Source: Nioella sediminis
GTDB lineage: Bacteria; Pseudomonadota; Alphaproteobacteria; Rhodobacterales; Rhodobacteraceae
Reading direction: 5' to 3'
Assembly: GCF_001879695.1 (NCBI RefSeq)
Contig: NZ_MNBL01000006.1
Location: 1 to 49,346 of the forward strand
Length of the DNA stretch: 49,346 nt
Shown: one piece after another, positions 45,531 to 49,346 of the stretch
Numbering within the stretch: position 1 is the stretch's first letter
How the letters are laid out: each line of letters opens with the position of its first letter
Made by a program: the position numbers and the translations under genes
The notes under the pieces: model-generated
The model's input: the letters and a program-made list of their open reading frames with translations, nothing else
Database searches by the model: none
What the model was told of the DNA's origin: nothing

Positions 45531-46145
45531 TCAGCCTTTCGCGGCCTCGGGTTTCTCGTCGCCGGGCAGGATATACTCGGCACCTTCCCATGGGCTCATG
45601 AAATCGAATTGGCGATAGTCCTGCACCAGCTTCACCGGCTCATAGACCACGCGCTTCAGCGCCTCGTCATAGCGCAGTTCGGTATAGCCCGTGGTCGGGA
45701 AGTCCTTGCGCAGCGGATAGCCGCGGAAGCCATAGTCGGTGAGGATGCGGCGCAGGTCCGGGTGGCCGGAAAAGAGCACGCCGTACATGTCGAACACTTC
45801 CCGCTCGAACCAATTGGCCGCCGGGAAAACGCCGGTGATCGAGGGCACCATGTCATCCTCGCGGATCTGGGTTTTCACCCGGATGCGGTGGTTCTGGTAC
45901 ATCGAGAGGAAATGCCAGACCATGTCGAAACGCTTGTCGCGGCTCGGGTAATCCACGGCGGTAATATCCACCAGCGTGGAAAAGCGGCAGGCGGTGTCGG
46001 TCTTCAGGAACTCCATGAAGGCCGGGATCGAGGCCAGCGTGATCTCCACCGTCAGCTCGCCATGGGCAATCTCGGTGCCGATGACCGCGTCGCCCTGCTT
46101 GAGGGTGATCAGGTCGGCCAGTTCGCGAAGGGCGTCTTCACTCAT
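45531..46145 (-). CDS. nuoC: NADH-quinone oxidoreductase subunit C
   Basis: 204 residues, the separate 30-kDa-type subunit (not fused to NuoD as in E. coli). The family signature is [41 protein letters not shown]. It is a structural part of the peripheral arm of complex I. It starts 30 bases after nuoB. Confidence 0.97.
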   Translation of the reverse strand: MSEDALRELADLITLKQGDAVIGTEIAHGELTVEITLASIPAFMEFLKTDTACRFSTLVDITAVDYPSRDKRFDMVWHFLSMYQNHRIRVKTQIREDDMVPSITGVFPAANWFEREVFDMYGVLFSGHPDLRRILTDYGFRGYPLRKDFPTTGYTELRYDEALKRVVYEPVKLVQDYRQFDFMSPWEGAEYILPGDEKPEAAKG

Positions 46146-46175
46146 GCGTCGTCTCCTCGGTCAGCGCGGGCGCGC

Positions 46176-46709
46176 TTAGCGGGTAATGGTGCCGGTGCGG
46201 CGGATTTTGCGCTGCAGCTGAAGCAGGCCGTAAAGCAGCGCCTCTGCCGTCGGCGGGCAGCCGGGCACGTAAAGGTCCACGGGCACGATCCGGTCACAGC
46301 CGCGCACAACGGAATAGCTGTAGTGGTAATAGCCACCGCCATTGGCGCAGGAGCCCATGGAGATCACGTAGCGCGGCTCCGGCATCTGGTCGTAGACCTT
46401 GCGCAGCGCGGGCGCCATCTTGTTGGTCAGCGTGCCCGCCACGATCATCACGTCCGACTGACGCGGAGAGGCGCGCGGCGCGATCCCGAAACGCTCGGCG
46501 TCATAACGCGGCATCGAGGTGTGCATCATTTCCACGGCGCAGCAGGCCAGACCGAAGGTCATCCAGTGCAAGCTGCCCGTCCGCGCCCAATTGATCAGGT
46601 CATCGGCAGTGGTCAGCAGAAAGCCCTTGTCCTGAAGCTCCGCGTTCAGGGCGCGGGTGGCAACGTCCTTGTCCACACCGGCGGTGTTGGCGCTGGTCAT
46701 CACTCCCAT
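46176..46709 (-). CDS. nuoB: NADH-quinone oxidoreductase subunit B
   Basis: 177 residues from ATG 46709, seven bases after GGGGG. An ATG at 46700 (sharing a base with the nuoA stop) would give 174 residues. It holds the terminal [4Fe-4S] cluster N2 through the adjacent C56-C57 pair (LACCAVEMM), C121 (GSCANGGG) and C151 (GCPPT), and passes electrons to quinone. Confidence 0.97.
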   Translation of the reverse strand: MGVMTSANTAGVDKDVATRALNAELQDKGFLLTTADDLINWARTGSLHWMTFGLACCAVEMMHTSMPRYDAERFGIAPRASPRQSDVMIVAGTLTNKMAPALRKVYDQMPEPRYVISMGSCANGGGYYHYSYSVVRGCDRIVPVDLYVPGCPPTAEALLYGLLQLQRKIRRTGTITR

Positions 46710-47065
46710 TCGAGGGCCCCCTTCTTCCATTCATAGGCAAAGCCGATGGTCAGCACGGCCAGGAAAATCATCATCGACCAGAAGCCCAGCATCGACATTT
46801 CCGGGAAGGCCACGCCCCATGGGAAGAGGAAGGCAATCTCCAGGTCGAAGATGATGAACAGGATCGACACGAGGTAGAATCGCACGTCGAATTTCATCCG
46901 CGCATCGTCGAAGGCGTTGAACCCGCATTCATAGGCCGAGACCTTTTCGGGGTCCGGGTTGCGCACGGCCAGAATGACGGCGGCAAGGATAAGGACAATC
47001 CCAAGCCCGATGGCAAGGGCGAGAAAGATCAGAACGGGCGCATAATCCCTGAGCAGGTCTTCCAA
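46700..47065 (-). CDS. nuoA: NADH-quinone oxidoreductase subunit A
   Basis: 121 residues from a TTG start that sits six bases after a perfect AAGGAG. No ATG gives the full first helix. Three membrane helices; the conserved [34 protein letters not shown] region contains the flexible loop cysteine near the quinone site. It is the first gene of the nuo operon, with its promoter at about 47155-47183. Confidence 0.96.
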   Translation of the reverse strand: MEDLLRDYAPVLIFLALAIGLGIVLILAAVILAVRNPDPEKVSAYECGFNAFDDARMKFDVRFYLVSILFIIFDLEIAFLFPWGVAFPEMSMLGFWSMMIFLAVLTIGFAYEWKKGALEWE

Positions 47066-47090
47066 GGCTGGCTCCTTCGGCTCGCGGGCG

Positions 47091-47135
47091 CCACGGCGTC
47101 TGTGGCGCGAGGGTCATCCCCCGCGAGACGCTATT
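47091..47135 (-). promoter_or_regulatory. Imperfect stem-loop in the nuoA leader
   Basis: GCGTCT (47096-47101) and AGACGC (47126-47131) flank an inner pairing of GCGCGAGGG with CCCCCGCG around TCAT. It would form in the 5' untranslated RNA between the predicted transcription start and nuoA. A regulatory role is not shown. Confidence 0.4.
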
Positions 47136-47154
47136 GCGCGCGGGGACTGTCCGC

Positions 47155-47183
47155 TGTTTATGCCCGTGCCGCGCGGGGGTCAA
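47155..47183 (-). promoter_or_regulatory. Predicted sigma70-type promoter of the nuo operon
   Basis: On the minus strand TTGACC (47178-47183) and TAAACA (47155-47160) are separated by 17 bases, a fair match to -35/-10 boxes. It lies about 90 bases upstream of nuoA, in the only sizeable gap before the operon, and gives an untranslated leader of roughly 80 bases. Confidence 0.5.
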
Positions 47184-47268
47184 CCGAAGCAAAGCGCCAC
47201 AGGGGCGCTTGAGGCAGGAAAAATCACCGCAGGCGGGAACATGGACTGGATGGGCGGCCGGCCCGACG

Positions 47269-47292
47269 CGGTGCAATGCCCAGGCTGCACCG
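47269..47292 (-). terminator. Weak hairpin after the sigma factor gene
   Basis: CGGTGCA (47269-47275) pairs with TGCACCG (47286-47292), four bases beyond the sigma-factor stop on the minus strand. There is no T-run, so termination would be partial or Rho-assisted. Confidence 0.35.
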
Positions 47293-47296
47293 GCAT

Positions 47297-48169
47297 TCAA
47301 TTGACCAGGTCAAGTTTGTCAGGGTTCACGAGAATGTATATCCAGGCGATCTTGCCGCCGCGATCGGGCACCAGCGTAGTCACCGAGTCCAGCAGCCCAT
47401 GCCGCAATCGCAACAGGGCGGGCCGCGCATTGACCATTGCAAAGCGCATCGTCCAGCCATCTTCCCGCCGCGCCCTGTCGAGCAGCGCCGCGAAGACCTG
47501 CAAGATTTCCGCCCCGCCCACCAGTGGCCGCCGCGCGGCGCGGCGCTTGGCCCCGCCATCGGAAATGGCCACCGTCTGCGGCGTCATCAAGGCCAGTGCC
47601 GCTGCATGATCCTCGGCCATGACGGCGCGAAAGAACCGCTCGCTCAGTGCGGCCACCTCTTCGGGCGTGGCGTCGAAGCGCGGCCCGCTGTCCTGCAGCT
47701 TCTTCTGTGACCGGCTGACCAGCTGGCGGCAGGCGGCCTCGGTCGTATCCAGGGCGGCGGCAATCTCGCCATAGGTCGCGTCGAAGGCTTCGCGCAGGAT
47801 GAAGGCCGCCCGCTCCCGCGCGTTCAGCCGCTCCATCGCCCAAAGAAGCGCCAGCTCGCATTCCTGCGCCAGTTCGAACCGGGGCACCGGCGCGCCCTCC
47901 GGCGAGGGCATGACCGGTTCCGGCAACCAGGGCCCCACATAGGTCTCCCGCCGCGCCTGCGCCTTGCGCAGCGCATCGATGGCGATATTCGTGGCCACCC
48001 GGCGCAGCCAGGCCGCAGGGTTGTCGATCCGCTCACGGTCGGCAGCCGCCCATCTCAACCAGGTCTCCTGAACGACATCCTCCGCCCCCGACCGTTCCCC
48101 CAGCATCCGGTAGCAAAGCGAGGTCAGCACGGGCCGTTCACCCTCGAAAATATCGGTCATGATCGTCAT
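47297..48169 (-). CDS. ECF41-type RNA polymerase sigma factor
   Basis: 290 residues from ATG 48169, which overlaps the stop of the preceding gene (ATGA). Region 2 (YRMLGERSGAEDVVQETWLRW) and region 4 (LNARERAAFILREAFDATYGEIAAAL) are followed by a C-terminal SnoaL-like extension. The three ECF41 hallmarks are present: WLPEP at 81-85 in the linker, DGGAK at 204-208 (family DGGGK) and NPDKL at 282-286. In ECF41 factors the C-terminal extension, not a separate anti-sigma factor, controls activity. A matching promoter lies in front of this operon (49124-49150), so it likely activates its own operon. Confidence 0.93.
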   Translation of the reverse strand: MTIMTDIFEGERPVLTSLCYRMLGERSGAEDVVQETWLRWAAADRERIDNPAAWLRRVATNIAIDALRKAQARRETYVGPWLPEPVMPSPEGAPVPRFELAQECELALLWAMERLNARERAAFILREAFDATYGEIAAALDTTEAACRQLVSRSQKKLQDSGPRFDATPEEVAALSERFFRAVMAEDHAAALALMTPQTVAISDGGAKRRAARRPLVGGAEILQVFAALLDRARREDGWTMRFAMVNARPALLRLRHGLLDSVTTLVPDRGGKIAWIYILVNPDKLDLVN

Positions 48170-48708
48170 TGCCGATGCACCACCCCGATCATCTCCTCGC
48201 CGATCCGGACCCGGGCACAGGTTCCGCCATATCCCAGCCCTCGTTTCAGCACAGGGTATACCCTGCCGCCAGAGGCCGCAAAGGCGCAGGCGATGACGGC
48301 TTCCGCCCCGAAACGTCCCTCTATCTCTCCACGCAGCGCATCGAGCTCCGGCGCATCGGCAATGGCGGCGCGGGCAAAGCGAAAGCCGAGCCCGGCGGCC
48401 CCGGCATCGCCATCCTGCCCCTGCAGGCAAAACGCCAGATCCCGTCCAGCCACACCGGCCTCCAGTGCCATATCCACGACCAGTTGAACGCAAGGCCCGC
48501 AATCGCCCTCCAGCGTCGACCCAAGAAGGGCACCTCCCCAGACATCCCGCGCCGCAGCCGGCCCGCGAAACTGCGTGTAGAGCGGCAATAGCGCCAGCCT
48601 GACTCCGGCAACGGTCGAGTGCCGCGTCACGTAGTCCATATATTCCGCATCGTACTGGTAACGGGCGCCAAAGCGGCGGATGGCATACCTGAGAATCGCC
48701 TTGATCAT
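48166..48708 (-). CDS. AhpD/CMD-like protein with CGPC motif
   Basis: 180 residues from ATG 48708, overlapping the stop of the membrane-protein gene (ATGA). The stretch TLEGDCGPCVQLVVDMALEAG with C70-G-P-C73 resembles the redox-active site of AhpD-type carboxymuconolactone decarboxylase relatives. A longer upstream frame is a shadow. A thiol peroxidase/disulfide reductase role is inferred. ECF41 sigma genes are typically next to genes for carboxymuconolactone decarboxylases, oxidoreductases or epimerases, and this fits that pattern. Confidence 0.75.
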   Translation of the reverse strand: MIKAILRYAIRRFGARYQYDAEYMDYVTRHSTVAGVRLALLPLYTQFRGPAAARDVWGGALLGSTLEGDCGPCVQLVVDMALEAGVAGRDLAFCLQGQDGDAGAAGLGFRFARAAIADAPELDALRGEIEGRFGAEAVIACAFAASGGRVYPVLKRGLGYGGTCARVRIGEEMIGVVHRQ

Positions 48709-49091
48709 ACCGGTCCCTCCGCGCGGGTCAGTGTTGCAGCGGCCCAAAGCGCCAGAACCGCGGGCAGCTGAATACCCAGAAGATTGGTCAGCGCAATATT
48801 GTCGCCCGGCAGCCCCCGCGCGGCCCAGATCCAGAGGTGATAAAGCGCATGGCACACCAGCCAGCCCGCCCCGCAGAACGCGGCCGAACGGTCTGCGCGC
48901 CAGCCGGACCAGAGGAGTGCACCCCCAGAGGTCAGGAAAACGAGCCCCACATCCCGCGCAAAATGCAGGTTGAGCGGCCCGGTCCCCATCACGCCGGGAA
49001 CGGTCTCGTACCAGAGTGCGGTATCCCCCCATATGAACGCGGCATTGCCGAGGCAATAGGCCCCGATGGCCAGTAACACGGATGTCTGCAT
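48705..49091 (-). CDS. Four-helix membrane protein in the ECF41 operon
   Basis: 128 residues from ATG 49091, five bases after AGGAGG; an ATG directly upstream (49094) is too close to it. Four hydrophobic segments: VLLAIGAYCLGNAAFIW, VGLVFLTSGGALLWSGW, AAFCGAGWLVCHALYHLWIW and LGIQLPAVLALWAAATL. It has a DoxX/DUF4345-like size and layout, but no firm family assignment. It is the first gene of the operon behind the ECF41 promoter and overlaps the CGPC protein gene. Confidence 0.75.
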   Translation of the reverse strand: MQTSVLLAIGAYCLGNAAFIWGDTALWYETVPGVMGTGPLNLHFARDVGLVFLTSGGALLWSGWRADRSAAFCGAGWLVCHALYHLWIWAARGLPGDNIALTNLLGIQLPAVLALWAAATLTRAEGPV

Positions 49092-49123
49092 CATGCCCTC
49101 CTGATCGCAGTGACTGATGCCAT

Positions 49124-49150
49124 GACGTCCGGCACCCGCGATTTGTGACA
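49124..49150 (-). promoter_or_regulatory. ECF41-dependent promoter
   Basis: On the minus strand TGTCACA (49144-49150) and CGTC (49124-49127) are separated by exactly 16 bases, the published ECF41 consensus as I recall it. It lies 33 bases before the first gene of the operon that encodes an ECF41 sigma factor. Confidence 0.85.
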
Positions 49151-49207
49151 ACCGCGCCCCTCAAGACCGCCGATTGTCTTTCAGCTTGGTCCAAATACCT
49201 CGGGGGA

Positions 49208-49338
49208 GTCGCCAAAGGCGACGGGGGCAGAGCCCCCTGCACCGGTGGAATGCTCTTGAGAAGAGCATTGGGCCCGGATCGGGCCAGAGGCCCCGATCCG
49301 CACCTTCAACCTCAGGATCGCGGCCCGTCAGGGCCGCG
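49208..49338. repeat. Run of perfect hairpins at the right edge
   Basis: Stems in order: GTCGCC/GGCGAC (49208-49222), GGGGGC/GCCCCC (49223-49237), AATGCTCTT/AAGAGCATT (49249-49269), CGGATCGGG/CCCGATCCG (49275-49300, or alternatively GGCCCG/CGGGCC at 49271-49285), and CGCGGCCC/GGGCCGCG (49319-49338). The start resembles gene-end sequences common in Rhodobacteraceae. No gene is visible from 49092 to the edge. Confidence 0.6.
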
Positions 49339-49346
49339 CGGGTCGA

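Noticed and set aside
48166-49242. 358-codon form of the CGPC protein
   Set aside because: The upstream part is a frame shadow of the membrane-protein gene; ATG 48708 overlaps that gene's stop by four bases.
49208-49338. Integron attC sites
   Set aside because: Hairpins are present but no integrase gene, no conserved core sites and no gene cassettes are visible.

Overview
The window is a high-GC, gene-dense piece of alphaproteobacterial chromosome. Its gene content and order point to the Rhodobacteraceae (Roseobacter/Paracoccus group). The evidence is a mitochondrial-like 14-gene nuo operon with the accessory DUF5333 and DUF5337 genes, followed by birA-coaX-RNase J, together with ThyX, TatABC, DUF817, DUF1194 and an ECF41 sigma factor. 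No rRNA, tRNA, CRISPR array, insertion sequence or prophage gene was seen.

Left part (1-9.5 kb): a minus-strand run of a DUF1194 secreted protein, a glyoxalase-like protein and a DUF817 membrane protein. Then come plus-strand genes: thyX, a foreign-looking low-GC gene coding for two PD-(D/E)xK nuclease-type domains, a 617-bp repeat-rich gap, and serS, a TspO-like membrane protein, surE, pcm and a LysM/LytM lipoprotein. These end at a strong bidirectional terminator (9514-9549).

Middle (9.5-20.8 kb): a convergent minus-strand block of a DUF815 ATPase and tatC-tatB-tatA, then an orphan FbpC-type ABC ATPase. Next is a 723-bp AT-richer gap with an extreme cluster of GANTC (CcrM) sites and tandem DnaA boxes. 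It is followed by an SDR protein lacking the usual Tyr/Lys, a Hint-domain protein, prfC, a small lipoprotein, a DEAD-box helicase and a 2-oxoglutarate oxygenase.

Right part (20.9-47.2 kb, all minus strand): one very long respiratory locus, nuoABCDEFGHIJKLMN - birA - coaX - rnj - unknown gene. Many extra genes are embedded in it with coupled start/stop overlaps. They include a sulfotransferase (between nuoC and nuoD), a 4-TM protein (between D and E), a methyltransferase and two proteins sharing a helix-hairpin-helix domain with the C-terminal extension of NuoE, a five-gene set of envelope/unknown genes between F and G, a lipoprotein (G-H), a carboxymuconolactone-decarboxylase-fold protein (I-J) and an unlisted 30-codon membrane peptide (J-K). 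A sigma70-like promoter (47155-47183) precedes nuoA, which starts with TTG behind a strong ribosome binding site.

Right edge (47.3-49.3 kb): a three-gene operon of a 4-TM protein, an AhpD/CMD-like CGPC protein and an ECF41 sigma factor with all three hallmark motifs. It sits under a perfect TGTCACA-N16-CGTC promoter, so it is probably self-regulated. It is bordered by a run of perfect hairpins.

The most interesting items are the tandem-nuclease gene, the GANTC/DnaA-box region, the ECF41 operon and the helix-hairpin-helix protein trio plus micro-ORF inside the complex I operon.
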